Below, piece after piece: positions 8,331 to 17,022 of a DNA stretch of 64,000 bases (positions are counted from its first letter, which is position 1; every line of letters begins with the position of its first letter). The notes under the pieces were generated by a model, which worked only from the letters and a program-made list of their open reading frames with translations, made no database searches and was not told the DNA's origin. Source of the DNA: Metabacillus_B sp050107715 (GTDB taxonomy: Bacteria > Bacillota > Bacilli > Bacillales > Bacillaceae); the NCBI RefSeq assembly GCF_050107715.1, contig NZ_JBNILN010000003.1, positions 248,001 to 312,000 on the forward strand, in the 5' to 3' direction. The position numbers were made by a program, and so were the translations under genes.

Positions 8331-10277
8331 GTGAAATACATGACAACTGCCCGATTGCCTTTTCCTATTTCCAAAGACGAAACATTCTATGAAGGACTGT
8401 CCAACTGGATTGGAGACGTTTTTTACGATATCCTGCCTGAAAAAGGCTTTGACTTAAGAGATGAGCAGATTTTTATGGCATTTCAGCTGGAAAGAGCGTT
8501 CAAAGAAAAGAAAACCATATTCGCTGAAGCGGGAGTCGGTACAGGGAAAACCCTGGTGTATCTTCTTTTTACCATTGCTTATGCCCGATATACTGGAAAG
8601 CCTGCTGTCATTGCCTGTGCAGATGAGACATTGATTGAGCAGCTTGTTAAAGAGGAAGGCGATATCCGTAAAATCTCCAGGCACCTTGATTTAACGGTAG
8701 ATGCTAGATTAAGCAAGTCTCAGGAGCAGTATTTATGTGTGAAAAAACTTGAAGAAGCGGTGAAGAAAGAAGACGTTGAAGTCTTCGATCAGATCCATGA
8801 GGAGCTGCCTGACTTTGTTCATCAGCCAGGCGGTATGCAGCGTTATACGCCTTATGGCGACCGGAAGCTTTACCCCGGAGTATCGGATGATGAGTGGAAG
8901 CGCATTTCCTGGGACCCCTTTCAGGACTGCCAGAGCTGTGAATTGCGTCAGCGTTGCGGTCTGACCCTTTCAAGGGATCATTACCGTAAATCTGCGGATT
9001 TGATTATTTGCTCCCATGATTTTTACATGGAGCATATTTGGAGCGCCGAATCCAGAAAGAGGGAAGGGCATCTGCCCTTTTTACCTGAACACAGCAGTGT
9101 GGTTTTTGACGAAGGCCATCTTCTTGAATTCGCAGCCCAGAAAGCATTAACATACCGAGTGAGAAAAAGCACACTGGAAGCAAGTTTAGAAAGACTTCTG
9201 CAAAATGAGATCCGGGAGGAATTTGCGAATTTAGTGGAAGAGGCCCTAATGATCAATGATGAATTTTTCAGCCTGCTGGAAGAATCGTCCCTTAAAGGAG
9301 AGGACTCAGACCGGTATGAAATCCTGACAGGTCCGAAGCTTAGCCGAATAGCTGCGAGCCTTCAGTCTGCCCTTGAAAAAATTGGAGAAGCACTTGTTTT
9401 TGAAGGGGAATTGTATACGATTGATCCTTTTGAACTGAAAATTGCGGAGGAGACGCTTGAGCAGATGGAATACTCCTTTCAGCTTTTTAATAAAGGAGGC
9501 CATGCTGTATCCTGGACAGAAAGCCAGGAAGGCGATCTTTGTCTCGTAATTATGCCGAGAACAGTTGAAGAAGTTTTAAAAGATAAAGTATTCAGCAGCG
9601 ACAAGCCCGTTATCTTTTCATCCGCTACACTATCAAGCGCGAAATCGTTTGATTACATGGCAAGCAGTCTTGGAATTTCGGATTACTTATCCTTTACAGT
9701 GGACTCACCCTTTGATTATGATAATCAGATGGAGCTGTCTGTCTGCCATACTGAGACACAGGAAGCAAAGCTTGAAAAGCTAAAAGCTTCATTAAACAAA
9801 GCTGCCGGTAAAACGCTCATTCTTTTCCCTTCATTCAAAGAAATGAACTGGTTCAGGCTTCAAATGGATCAGGAAGGGTTTGAATTCCCTGTTTATTTTG
9901 AGGGGGATCGGGAGATTAGTGAAACGGTTTCAAAGTTTCAAAGAGAAACCCATTCTGTACTATGCGCGGTCAATCTTTGGGAAGGACTCGATGTTCCCGG
10001 TGAATCATTATCCAATCTGATCATATGGTCGCTCCCATTCCCTCCGGCTGATCCGGTTTTTAATTCCAAACGGAATCATTCGAAAGAACCATTCAGCCAG
10101 GTGGATCTTCCCTATATGATTTTAAGGCTGCGCCAGGGACTTGGCCGATTAATCCGCTCAGGAGCAGATTCAGGAACTGCGCTGATCTTTATTGACAGCG
10201 GATTAAGCCAAGAAACCCTTTCAGCGGTTCAGGCTGTTTTACCAGTTGCCCCTGTAACAGAAGAGACTATAAGTTGA
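8331..10277 (+). CDS. ypvA: ATP-dependent helicase YpvA, DinG/XPD family with Fe-S cysteines
   Basis: A superfamily 2 5'-3' helicase of about 648 aa. Walker A is EAGVGTGKT near residue 68, and the DEAH-type box is VVFDEGHLLE near 258. The C-terminal motifs are FSSATLSS, CAVNLWEGLDVPGE and RQGLGRLIRS. Four cysteines (YLCVKKLE, then DCQSCELRQRCG) sit in the position of the XPD iron-sulphur cluster, so the cluster is probably present. The start is uncertain: GTG 8331 is 6 bases after GAGG and is chosen, while ATG 8340 would give a 645-aa product beginning MTTARLPFPISKDE. The role is presumed to be DNA repair or R-loop removal, by analogy with DinG. Confidence 0.9.
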   Translation: MKYMTTARLPFPISKDETFYEGLSNWIGDVFYDILPEKGFDLRDEQIFMAFQLERAFKEKKTIFAEAGVGTGKTLVYLLFTIAYARYTGKPAVIACADETLIEQLVKEEGDIRKISRHLDLTVDARLSKSQEQYLCVKKLEEAVKKEDVEVFDQIHEELPDFVHQPGGMQRYTPYGDRKLYPGVSDDEWKRISWDPFQDCQSCELRQRCGLTLSRDHYRKSADLIICSHDFYMEHIWSAESRKREGHLPFLPEHSSVVFDEGHLLEFAAQKALTYRVRKSTLEASLERLLQNEIREEFANLVEEALMINDEFFSLLEESSLKGEDSDRYEILTGPKLSRIAASLQSALEKIGEALVFEGELYTIDPFELKIAEETLEQMEYSFQLFNKGGHAVSWTESQEGDLCLVIMPRTVEEVLKDKVFSSDKPVIFSSATLSSAKSFDYMASSLGISDYLSFTVDSPFDYDNQMELSVCHTETQEAKLEKLKASLNKAAGKTLILFPSFKEMNWFRLQMDQEGFEFPVYFEGDREISETVSKFQRETHSVLCAVNLWEGLDVPGESLSNLIIWSLPFPPADPVFNSKRNHSKEPFSQVDLPYMILRLRQGLGRLIRSGADSGTALIFIDSGLSQETLSAVQAVLPVAPVTEETIS

Positions 10278-10321
10278 GGCCTGAGTAAAGGCATCCCTTA
10301 TAGGGATTTATAAACCGCTCT

Positions 10322-10365
10322 AAAAAAGCCCGGGATTGCTCGTACAGCGTTCCCGGGCTTTTTTT
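10322..10365. terminator. Strong bidirectional terminator after ypvA
   Basis: A 14-bp perfect stem AAAAAAGCCCGGGA / TCCCGGGCTTTTTT with a 15-base loop. The A and T tracts flank it symmetrically. Confidence 0.88.
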
Positions 10366-10529
10366 GCATTTGTTAGAAATAGCGTAGAGGGGGAATTGCT
10401 TCGAGCTGAAGGTGAATGTTTTCTTCTCTCACTGTTTAATCAAGCGCCAAGAATAGATTGACACCTGTTTCTTCATTGGATTAAGCTGATAGTGGGAATT
10501 TTCCCGCAATAAAAGAGGGGGTTACATAC

Positions 10530-12035
10530 GTGGAGAGGACCAGTATTAAAAACCGTTTTTACGACCTGCTGCAGAAAATAGAGAGCTACAATGAAGCCTT
10601 GAACGTCATGTTCTGGGATTTACGCACAGGAGCGCCCAAAAAAGCAGTAGATCAGCGCTCAAAAACGATCGGGGTGATCTCATCCGAGGTCTTTCGCTTA
10701 AAAACCTCCCCGGAAATGAAAGAACTCCTTGAAGAGCTTAGCCATCAGCAGGGGTTATCCATTAAAACCGCGGCTGCTGTGGAACAGTCGCAAAAAGAAT
10801 ATGACAAATTCAAAAAAATTCCGGAAAAGGAATATGAAGAATACGTAATGCTTCAAACAAAGGCTGAATCTGTGTGGGAAACAGCTAAAGAGACGTCTGA
10901 TTTTCTTCTATTTGCCCCCTACTTAGAAAAACTGGTAGATATGAACAAAAAATTTCTCCAGTATTGGGGCTATGAGGGGACTCCATATAATACACTGCTG
11001 GATTTTTATGAACCGGGGATGACGACGGATGTCCTGGACCGGGTATTTAAAAGCTTGCGGGAAAATATAGTCCCGCTAGTCCAAAAAATTGGAGCAGCGG
11101 ATAAACAGCCGGACACAGGGTTTGTGTCTCAGTCTTTTCCAGCTGAAGGGCAGAAGAAAGCCAGCGGATTTTTCCTGAAAGAGCTGGGCTATGATTTTTC
11201 TGCCGGGCGGCTGGATGAAACGGTTCATCCATTTCAGATTTCACTTAACCGAAACGATGTGCGGGTGACGACAAAGTATGATGAATATGATTTCCGGACA
11301 GCGGTTTTCGGAACCATTCATGAATGCGGCCATGCCCTATATGAACAAAACATTTCCCCGGATCTGGAAGGAACGCTTCTTTGCAGCGGGACGTCCTACG
11401 GGATCCACGAATCCCAATCCTTGTTTTATGAGAATTTTGTAGGAAGAAGTTTTGGATTCTGGAAAAGATATTACCCGAAGCTGAAAGAGTTTTCTCCGGA
11501 GCAGCTTGAACATGTGTCCCTGGAGGATTTTTATTTCGCTATAAATGAATCCAAGCCTTCTTTAATCCGGATTGAGGCGGATGAACTGACGTATCCGCTT
11601 CATATTATGATCCGCTATGAGATTGAAAAAGAACTGTTTAACGGAACACTTGCCGTATCGGATCTGCCTGGAGTCTGGAATAAAAAATATGAGGAGTATC
11701 TCGGAGTAACTCCGCCGGATGATGCAAAAGGGGTGCTTCAGGATGTCCACTGGTCCGGAGGAAGCTTTGGATATTTTCCTTCCTATGCGCTGGGTCTCCT
11801 CTATGCAGCACAAATCCGTCAAGCCATGCTGAGGGATTTGCCGAATCTCGAGGAACTGATCGAAAAAGGAGAGCTGCAGCAGATTTTATCATGGCTTACA
11901 AACCGGATTCATCAGTACGGAAAAACGAAGAAACCTCTTGACCTGCTTTGGGAAGTAACCGGAGAGAATCTCAATCCTGACTACCTGATTGATTATTTAA
12001 AAGAAAAATATACTGCGTTATATTCGATCCAATAA
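10530..12035 (+). CDS. ypwA: Metallocarboxypeptidase, M32 (Taq) family, YpwA
   Basis: A 501-aa cytosolic zinc carboxypeptidase that trims residues, generally not proline, from peptide C-termini. The zinc site HEXXH is seen as FGTIHECGHALYEQ near residue 265, with the third ligand Glu in GIHESQSLFYEN. The family motifs NESKPSLIRIEADELTYPLH and DVHWSGGSFGYFPSYALG are intact. The GTG start at 10530 has AGAGGGGG 8 bases upstream and gives the same length as B. subtilis YpwA (501 aa). The 250 bases ahead hold the ypvA terminator and a TTGACA at 10458 without a clear -10. Confidence 0.95.
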   Translation: MERTSIKNRFYDLLQKIESYNEALNVMFWDLRTGAPKKAVDQRSKTIGVISSEVFRLKTSPEMKELLEELSHQQGLSIKTAAAVEQSQKEYDKFKKIPEKEYEEYVMLQTKAESVWETAKETSDFLLFAPYLEKLVDMNKKFLQYWGYEGTPYNTLLDFYEPGMTTDVLDRVFKSLRENIVPLVQKIGAADKQPDTGFVSQSFPAEGQKKASGFFLKELGYDFSAGRLDETVHPFQISLNRNDVRVTTKYDEYDFRTAVFGTIHECGHALYEQNISPDLEGTLLCSGTSYGIHESQSLFYENFVGRSFGFWKRYYPKLKEFSPEQLEHVSLEDFYFAINESKPSLIRIEADELTYPLHIMIRYEIEKELFNGTLAVSDLPGVWNKKYEEYLGVTPPDDAKGVLQDVHWSGGSFGYFPSYALGLLYAAQIRQAMLRDLPNLEELIEKGELQQILSWLTNRIHQYGKTKKPLDLLWEVTGENLNPDYLIDYLKEKYTALYSIQ

Positions 12036-12053
12036 TGGTCGTTTTATAATCAA

Positions 12054-12098
12054 AAATCCGAACGATTTAAGTTTGATAGTATAAATTTGTTCGGATAT
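12054..12098 (+). promoter_or_regulatory. PurR operator: two inverted PurBoxes
   Basis: CCGAAC at 12058 within AAATCCGAACGAT and its inverse GTTCGG at 12089 within TTTGTTCGGATAT both fit the PurBox core AWWWCCGAACWWT. The inverted pair just upstream of the -10 is the classical arrangement for PurR repression, relieved by PRPP. Confidence 0.75.
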
Positions 12099-12099
12099 C

Positions 12100-12128
12100 T
12101 TTCCAACAGCTGCAATCAATGCTATAAT
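12100..12128 (+). promoter_or_regulatory. Sigma-A promoter of xpt-pbuX
   Basis: A perfect TATAAT at 12123 with TTTCCA (4 of 6) 17 bases upstream. It lies between the PurR boxes and the riboswitch aptamer. Confidence 0.7.
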
Positions 12129-12150
12129 CCTAGTTAACTTAAACAGAACA

Positions 12151-12301
12151 GCACTCATATAATCGCAGGAATATGGCCTGCAAGTTTCTACCGGATTGCC
12201 GCAAACGATCTGACTATGAGTAAGCTTAAGTGCGGACCGGCCTGGATTTTATTCAGGTCTCTAAAGGCATTGCTTACTTCATAGTAGGCGATGCCTTTTT
12301 T
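12151..12301 (+). promoter_or_regulatory. Guanine riboswitch with transcription terminator
   Basis: The aptamer at 12151-12223 is closed by ACTCAT / ATGAGT (P1). It contains the xpt-type core: ATATAATCGC, the ATATGG loop of P2, the GTTTCTACC J2/3 segment and TGACTATGAG. The specificity base in J3/1 is C, which pairs with guanine (U would mean adenine). Downstream, AAAGGCATTGCTTACT at 12263 pairs with AGTAGGCGATGCCTTT, with two G-U pairs and a TCAT loop, followed by T6. This is an intrinsic terminator, expected to form when guanine or hypoxanthine is bound, shutting off xpt-pbuX. Confidence 0.95.
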
Positions 12302-12418
12302 GATGCCCGGGAAACCGTCAAAGAGGACCTGGTGGAAAAGTGTAAGGCAGGCGGGTCTTCATTATCCCTCGAGTGCCTTTGTTCTGTTGGCAAAATGAAT
12401 GGAAAAGGAGTTTTACAC

Positions 12419-13006
12419 ATGCAGCTGCTAAAAGAGAAAATCATAATGGATGGAACTGTTTTAAACGAACAGGTTCTGAAGGTAGACTCCTTCTTAAATC
12501 ACCAAATTGACCCTTTGCTGATGCACGAGATCGGCAAGGAATTTGCAAACCGGTTTCAAGATGCAGGAATCACCAAAATAGTTACCCTTGAATCATCCGG
12601 CATTGCACCGTCGGTTATGGCAGGCTTACACCTTGGCGTTCCCATTGTTTTTGCAAGAAAAAGAAAGTCCCTGACTCTGACTGACCAGCTATTAACAGCA
12701 TCTGTGTATTCTTTTACAAAACAGGAAGAGAACGTGATCGCTGTTTCCGGTTCACATTTGAATGAAAAGGATTGTGTGTTGATTATCGATGATTTTCTGG
12801 CCAATGGACAAGCAGCAAAAGGACTGGCACAGATCACGGAACTAGCAGGAGCCAAGCTTGCAGGGATTGGCATCGTGATTGAAAAAGCTTTCCAGGAGGG
12901 GGGAAGAGCCTTGAGAGAGGGCGGCGTCAGAGTCGAATCACTGGCTCGTATTGAATCCCTTGAAAACGGAAAGGTATCCTTTGCAGAGGAGGAAGCGGCG
13001 CTATGA
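12419..13006 (+). CDS. xpt: Xanthine phosphoribosyltransferase
   Basis: Makes XMP from xanthine and PRPP for purine salvage (195 aa; B. subtilis Xpt has 194). The start is MQLLKEKIIMDGTVL. The PRPP-binding loop is CVLIIDDFLANGQAAKGL near residue 125, and the ESSGIAPSVMAG segment near 60 is typical. ATG 12419 has AAAGGAG 8 bases upstream; the frame open to 12230 is just the riboswitch leader read in frame. The first gene of an operon with pbuX (overlap ATGA), controlled by PurR at initiation and by guanine at termination. Confidence 0.97.
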   Translation: MQLLKEKIIMDGTVLNEQVLKVDSFLNHQIDPLLMHEIGKEFANRFQDAGITKIVTLESSGIAPSVMAGLHLGVPIVFARKRKSLTLTDQLLTASVYSFTKQEENVIAVSGSHLNEKDCVLIIDDFLANGQAAKGLAQITELAGAKLAGIGIVIEKAFQEGGRALREGGVRVESLARIESLENGKVSFAEEEAAL

Positions 13007-14322
13007 AACTGACGGCAGGAAAAACGGCTTCCCTCGCGATTCAGCATGTGTTAGCCATGTATGCAGGAGCGATGATTGTTCCCCTCATCGTCGGCAGTTC
13101 TCTCGGGTTAAATGGCGAGCAGCTGACCTATCTCGTATCCATCGATATTTTCATGTGCGGGGCTGCGACCTTGCTGCAGATTTACACGAACAGGTTTTTT
13201 GGAATCGGCCTGCCCGTTGTCCTCGGCTGCACCTTTACCGCGGTAGGGCCGATGATTGCCATCGGCTCGGAATACGGCCTCCCCTCTGTATACGGGGCTA
13301 TTCTCGCTTCCGGACTTTTTGTTCTTTTGATGGCAGGTGTCTTCAGCAAAATCGCAAAGTTTTTCCCGCCGGTAGTAACTGGCTCTGTTGTAACAATTAT
13401 CGGAATCACCCTGATTCCCGTTGCGATGGGGAACATGGCAGGGGGAGAGGGAAGCAGCGATTTTGGTGCGGCTTCTAACCTTGCGCTTGCCTTTGGTGTT
13501 CTTTTTTCCATCATCCTTTTGTTCAAATTTACAAAAGGGTTTATCCGTTCCATCTCCATTCTGATTGGCCTGGCCGCTGGAACGATAGCGGGTGCATGGA
13601 TGGGAAAAGCTGATTTCCAGGCGGTGCAGGACGCTTCGTGGCTGTCCGGAATAAAGCCGTTTTACTTCGGAGCTCCATCCTTTGAATGGGCCCCCATCCT
13701 TACGATGATTCTTGTAGCAATCGTCAGCATGATTGAATCAACAGGAGTGTATGCGGCAGTAGCAGATATTTGCGGGAAAAAAATCGGTGAAAAGGATCTT
13801 GCCAGGGGATACAGGGCAGAAGGAGCGGCTTATATCCTTGGCGCAGTGTTTAATGCATTTCCCTATACGGCATACTCTCAAAATGTAGGCCTCATTCAGC
13901 TTTCAGGCATTAAGACAAAAAAGGTAATTTTTACTGCCGCCATGATGCTGGTCCTTCTCGGGCTAGTCCCCAAAATTGCGGCGCTTACTACGGTTATACC
14001 AGCTCCTGTCCTTGGAGGAGCGATGGTCGCTATGTTTGGAATGGTCATTGCCTACGGCATTAAAATGCTGTCCCAAGTTGATTTTACTTCCCAGGAGAAT
14101 CTATTGATCATTGCATGCTCAATCGGGATTGGCATGGGGGTTACAGCCGTTCCGGACATGTTTGCCCAGCTGCCTGAAGCAGTGAAAATCTTGACTAGCA
14201 ATGGGATTGTGGCTGGAAGTACAGCCGCCATTTTACTGAATTTGCTGCTGAATATGCGACCTGATGACAAAAGCAAAAGCCGGTTTGAATCAAACAGCAT
14301 GGATAATACCAGAGTCTCGTGA
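13003..14322 (+). CDS. pbuX: Xanthine permease, NCS2 family
   Basis: A 439-aa polytopic membrane protein (about 14 hydrophobic segments) that imports xanthine, probably with protons. Characteristic features: the QHVLAMYAGAMIVPLI start, the FGIGLPVVLGCTFTAVGPMI segment and the NCS2 signature region MIESTGVYAAVADICG near residue 245, followed by NAFPYTAYSQNVGLI. The start codon overlaps the xpt stop by four bases, so uptake and phosphoribosylation of xanthine are co-translated. No terminator is seen immediately after; the nearest is at 14547, beyond a repeat element. Confidence 0.96.
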   Translation: MKLTAGKTASLAIQHVLAMYAGAMIVPLIVGSSLGLNGEQLTYLVSIDIFMCGAATLLQIYTNRFFGIGLPVVLGCTFTAVGPMIAIGSEYGLPSVYGAILASGLFVLLMAGVFSKIAKFFPPVVTGSVVTIIGITLIPVAMGNMAGGEGSSDFGAASNLALAFGVLFSIILLFKFTKGFIRSISILIGLAAGTIAGAWMGKADFQAVQDASWLSGIKPFYFGAPSFEWAPILTMILVAIVSMIESTGVYAAVADICGKKIGEKDLARGYRAEGAAYILGAVFNAFPYTAYSQNVGLIQLSGIKTKKVIFTAAMMLVLLGLVPKIAALTTVIPAPVLGGAMVAMFGMVIAYGIKMLSQVDFTSQENLLIIACSIGIGMGVTAVPDMFAQLPEAVKILTSNGIVAGSTAAILLNLLLNMRPDDKSKSRFESNSMDNTRVS

Positions 14323-14391
14323 TATTCATGACCAAAGAGACGGCTTTAAATAAAAACGATAATAAGCTAAGCGATGAGTTTTTAATATAAA

Positions 14392-14544
14392 GGCTATGTT
14401 AAAGCATGGTGTTGATTTTTCACACCTGTTGATTGGAGCAGAAGGCGTGAGACTCCGAGCTAAGAGCAGCGGGACAGGTAAGACCCCGCCCAAGGATAAG
14501 CGAGCGCCTGCAGCGGAAATCAACAGCCAAGTTTAACAGAGCTA
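14392..14544. repeat. Intact copy of a dispersed intergenic repeat (about 150 bp)
   Basis: It has nested inverted ends. The outer pair is TGTTAAA at 14397 and TTTAACA near 14532. The inner pair is CTGTTGATT at 14426 and AATCAACAG near 14518. The inside is GC-rich: GACTCCGAGCTAAGAGCAGC, GGGACAGGTAAGACCCCGC. From general knowledge it resembles a palindromic repeat found between operons in many Bacillaceae. Decayed relatives occur at 61008, 25386, 54690 and possibly 36590. No ORF inside. Non-coding; able to fold into a long RNA hairpin. Confidence 0.7.
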
Positions 14545-14546
14545 AT

Positions 14547-14585
14547 AAAAAAAGGCATCCGTTCGGAACAATGCGGATGCTTTTT
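14547..14585 (+). terminator. Terminator downstream of xpt-pbuX
   Basis: GCATCCG / CGGATGC with a 12-base loop, an A-rich 5' side and T5. It may serve both the xpt-pbuX message and, on the other strand, the CheX-like gene. Confidence 0.75.
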
Positions 14586-14693
14586 CAATGTAAGCTCGTA
14601 TGATAGTATGCCAGGCTGCCATTTGCATAGTCAGATGGCCTCACTGTTTCACCTGCTCTGCAGAATTTTCCGCATTTAGGGTTGCCTCATATC

Positions 14694-15107
14694 CTATGCA
14701 AATAGGCTGTTTTCCGCTGTAAATGAAACCTTCAAAGAGCCTTCCTGTTTTTCAGCTTGTGACTGGTGGGCATCCGATTTTCCAACAAGTCTTGGCGTTG
14801 TGATGTCGAGCTTAATGCCTTTTGAAGATAGAGAAGTCGCCATTTGGCCGGCGGCCATATTGGCAAATTCCCCAATAAAAGAATGAAGCATTTCACCTTC
14901 AAGTGCCATCCCATATAATTTTAAACCAAAATCTTTAAAAATTTCCTCGTCGCCTTCAATAAGCAGACTGCCTTTTACTTCCCCGATAATCCCAACTTCA
15001 ACCGCAGCAAAACGGCTGATCTCCAAATCAAGAAACGTGCCGGGAATCATGGTTTTAATTGAATCAAACGTACTAGAAATGATCATATCATAAGCGGTAG
15101 TTGTCAT
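14694..15107 (-). CDS. CheX-like chemotaxis phosphatase family protein
   Basis: A 137-aa protein of the CheC/CheX/FliY phosphatase family. The family acts on CheY-P using a conserved Glu and Asn in an ExxN motif, seen here as FIGEFANMAAGQM near residue 80, preceded by LEGEMLHS. Only one such helix is present, as in CheX. The N-terminus (MTTTAYDMIISSTFDSI) is helical. The start has GGAGG 10 bases upstream on the minus strand. It stands alone, away from flagellar or che genes, so whether it acts on CheY or another response regulator cannot be told. Confidence 0.75.
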   Translation of the reverse strand: MTTTAYDMIISSTFDSIKTMIPGTFLDLEISRFAAVEVGIIGEVKGSLLIEGDEEIFKDFGLKLYGMALEGEMLHSFIGEFANMAAGQMATSLSSKGIKLDITTPRLVGKSDAHQSQAEKQEGSLKVSFTAENSLFA

Positions 15108-15259
15108 TAAAATAGTTCCTCCGACTTATTTTCTTCGTTTTCATCATACCATAGTTCCGGATAATTCGAACACTGCTTTCGCTTGAAATTTGTCGAAAAT
15201 TGTTTCATAATTGTGTTCTTGCAGGGCAAATATAAGATTGAGTAAGGAGCTGATCGGCA

Positions 15260-15796
15260 ATGCTGATGGAAATTCCAATAAAACAGATTAACGTAAAAGA
15301 CGGCCGGACGGCCACGATTCGCCCGGTTCATGAAGAAGATGCATCCGGTATCATTGCGGCTGCAATAGAAGTCGTTCAATCCGGTGTTTACATACAGAAA
15401 GAAAAAGTGCGGTCTCTTGACGAAGAGCGCGCGTTTATTGCAGAAATGAAAGCGAAAGATAATATGTATGCTGTAATCGAACTGGACGGAGAAATAGCGG
15501 GGATAGCGAGAGTCATCCGGGGAGATTTAAAAATGAAGCGTCATACAGGCCTGTTCCGGACGTGGCTTGCGGGTTCTGCACAGGGCCTGGGCCTTGGAAA
15601 AGAGGCCATGGCTTATACTTTGGAGTGGTGCAGGCTTCATAATCTTCACAAATTGTGCCTTACTGTTTTTAAAAGCAATGAAATTGCCGCGAAGCTTTAT
15701 GAAAAAGCAGGGTTTTCAGTAGAAGGGATACAGAAGGAACAAGTATACCTGAATGGACGGTATGATGACGAAATTTTTATGGCTTATTTTTTTTAA
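15260..15796 (+). CDS. GNAT family N-acetyltransferase
   Basis: A 178-aa GCN5-related acetyltransferase. It has the N-terminal TIRPVHEEDASGI strand-helix, then IAGIARVIRG, then the acetyl-CoA pyrophosphate loop near residue 112 (GSAQGLGLGKEAMAY, fitting Q/RxxGxG/A). The C-terminal part NEIAAKLYEKAGFSVEG followed by YLNGRYDDEIFMAYFF is typical of RimJ/RimL or spermidine/amino-acid acetyltransferases. AAGGAG lies 10 bases before ATG 15260; ATG 15266 is also possible. The substrate is unknown. It ends in a strong terminator. Confidence 0.85.
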   Translation: MLMEIPIKQINVKDGRTATIRPVHEEDASGIIAAAIEVVQSGVYIQKEKVRSLDEERAFIAEMKAKDNMYAVIELDGEIAGIARVIRGDLKMKRHTGLFRTWLAGSAQGLGLGKEAMAYTLEWCRLHNLHKLCLTVFKSNEIAAKLYEKAGFSVEGIQKEQVYLNGRYDDEIFMAYFF

Positions 15797-15816
15797 AGGG
15801 CAGTGACCAGATATTG

Positions 15817-15860
15817 ATCCGGTTCTTTCATCTGACAGATGAGAGAACCGGATTTTTATT
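15817..15860 (+). terminator. Terminator after the GNAT gene
   Basis: A long near-perfect stem, ATCCGGTTCT...AGAACCGGAT with TCATCTG / CAGATGA continuing inward, then a T-rich tail. Confidence 0.88.
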
Positions 15861-15921
15861 TTGAATGAGAAGGGGAGTGAATGGAAATAGTATCCTTATT
15901 CTAATCAAAGGTTGTGCATAT

Positions 15922-17022
15922 ATGGGATACATACTTTCCTGCGGAACTTCAACGCCTGCTTATGAAATAAACCAGGAGACTGGAGCGAAATTTGCGGAAG
16001 AAATGTTCCGTGGGTCCTTTAAAGATCTCCCAAGACTTCTTAAAGCGTTTCAAAATGGAGAAATTGAATCCAGGCAATTTGTGGAGCCGATGGAATGGTA
16101 TTCATCAGAACATTCATTGGAGGAGAAAAACAGCCGCTATTGCACGCATGCTGTTCAGCATGGAACTGTGGCTGTCGACCGTGCGCTCAACAATCCGGAC
16201 TTCCTTTATTCCGGTGTCAGCTGCTCAGAGATAGATGCGATTTTTTTCATTTCAAGCACAGGGCTTTCCACACCGAGCATCGATGCGAAAATAATCAATC
16301 ATCTGCCCTTCAAGGAAAGCGTTAAAAGAATTCCGGTGTGGGGGCTGGGATGTGCTGGAGGTGCTTCAGGGCTTGCAAGGGCGCTTGATTACTGCAAAGC
16401 ATACCCTGATGCTTGTGTTCTTGTGCTGTCCGTAGAATTATGCAGTCTCACTTTTCAAAGAGGGGACCTGTCCAAAAGCAATCTGATCGGAACCTCCTTA
16501 TTTGCCGATGGCATTGCCTGTATGCTTGTAGCAGGCAGCGAGTCACACCTGCTGGAGCTTTCTAAGCTCAGGTTTATGCCTAACCTTAAAGCCTCAAAGT
16601 CTGTTTTTATGAGGAATTCTGAAGAGGTAATGGGCTGGGATGTCAAAAATGACGGGCTGCATGTTGTTTTTTCCAGGGATATCCCGGCGATTATCCAAAA
16701 CTGGCTTGGTCCAAACGTCCGGACCTTTTTAGAGGAGCAGGGGGTTTCTCCGGAGCAGATCGGCATGTTTCTCGCTCATCCCGGAGGAAAAAAGGTACTG
16801 GATGCCTATACAAAAACACTGAATCTGAACGACGATGCACTCCTGCACAGCAGGGAAATTTTAAGAAAGCATGGAAATATGTCTTCGGCGACCGTTTTTT
16901 ATGTCATTCAAAGGGCAATGAAGGAGAAATATTCTTCGCGGCCGGCGCTTTCCTTATCCGGAGCCCTCGGACCCGGATTTTGCGCTGAGCTGCTTCTGAT
17001 TAAATGGGAGGAAATGGAATGA
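15922..17022 (+). CDS. bcsA: Type III polyketide synthase BcsA/BpsA (chalcone-synthase-like)
   Basis: A 366-aa homodimeric type III PKS. In B. subtilis it makes alkylpyrones and alkylresorcinols from long-chain acyl-CoA and malonyl-CoA. The catalytic triad is visible: Cys in WGLGCAGGASGLARA near residue 145, His in FLAHPGGKKV near 290 and Asn in KHGNMSSATVF near 320. The C-terminal family motif GALGPGFCAELLL is present. ATG 15922 (MGYILSCGTSTPAY) fits the family start; the open frame upstream to 15865 lies in the terminator. Its stop overlaps the next gene's start, forming a two-gene operon. Confidence 0.95.
   Translation: MGYILSCGTSTPAYEINQETGAKFAEEMFRGSFKDLPRLLKAFQNGEIESRQFVEPMEWYSSEHSLEEKNSRYCTHAVQHGTVAVDRALNNPDFLYSGVSCSEIDAIFFISSTGLSTPSIDAKIINHLPFKESVKRIPVWGLGCAGGASGLARALDYCKAYPDACVLVLSVELCSLTFQRGDLSKSNLIGTSLFADGIACMLVAGSESHLLELSKLRFMPNLKASKSVFMRNSEEVMGWDVKNDGLHVVFSRDIPAIIQNWLGPNVRTFLEEQGVSPEQIGMFLAHPGGKKVLDAYTKTLNLNDDALLHSREILRKHGNMSSATVFYVIQRAMKEKYSSRPALSLSGALGPGFCAELLLIKWEEME

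Noticed and set aside
12951..13478. A 175-codon ORF across xpt and pbuX
   Set aside because: It is an out-of-frame shadow of pbuX with a Cys/Arg/His-rich nonsense composition.
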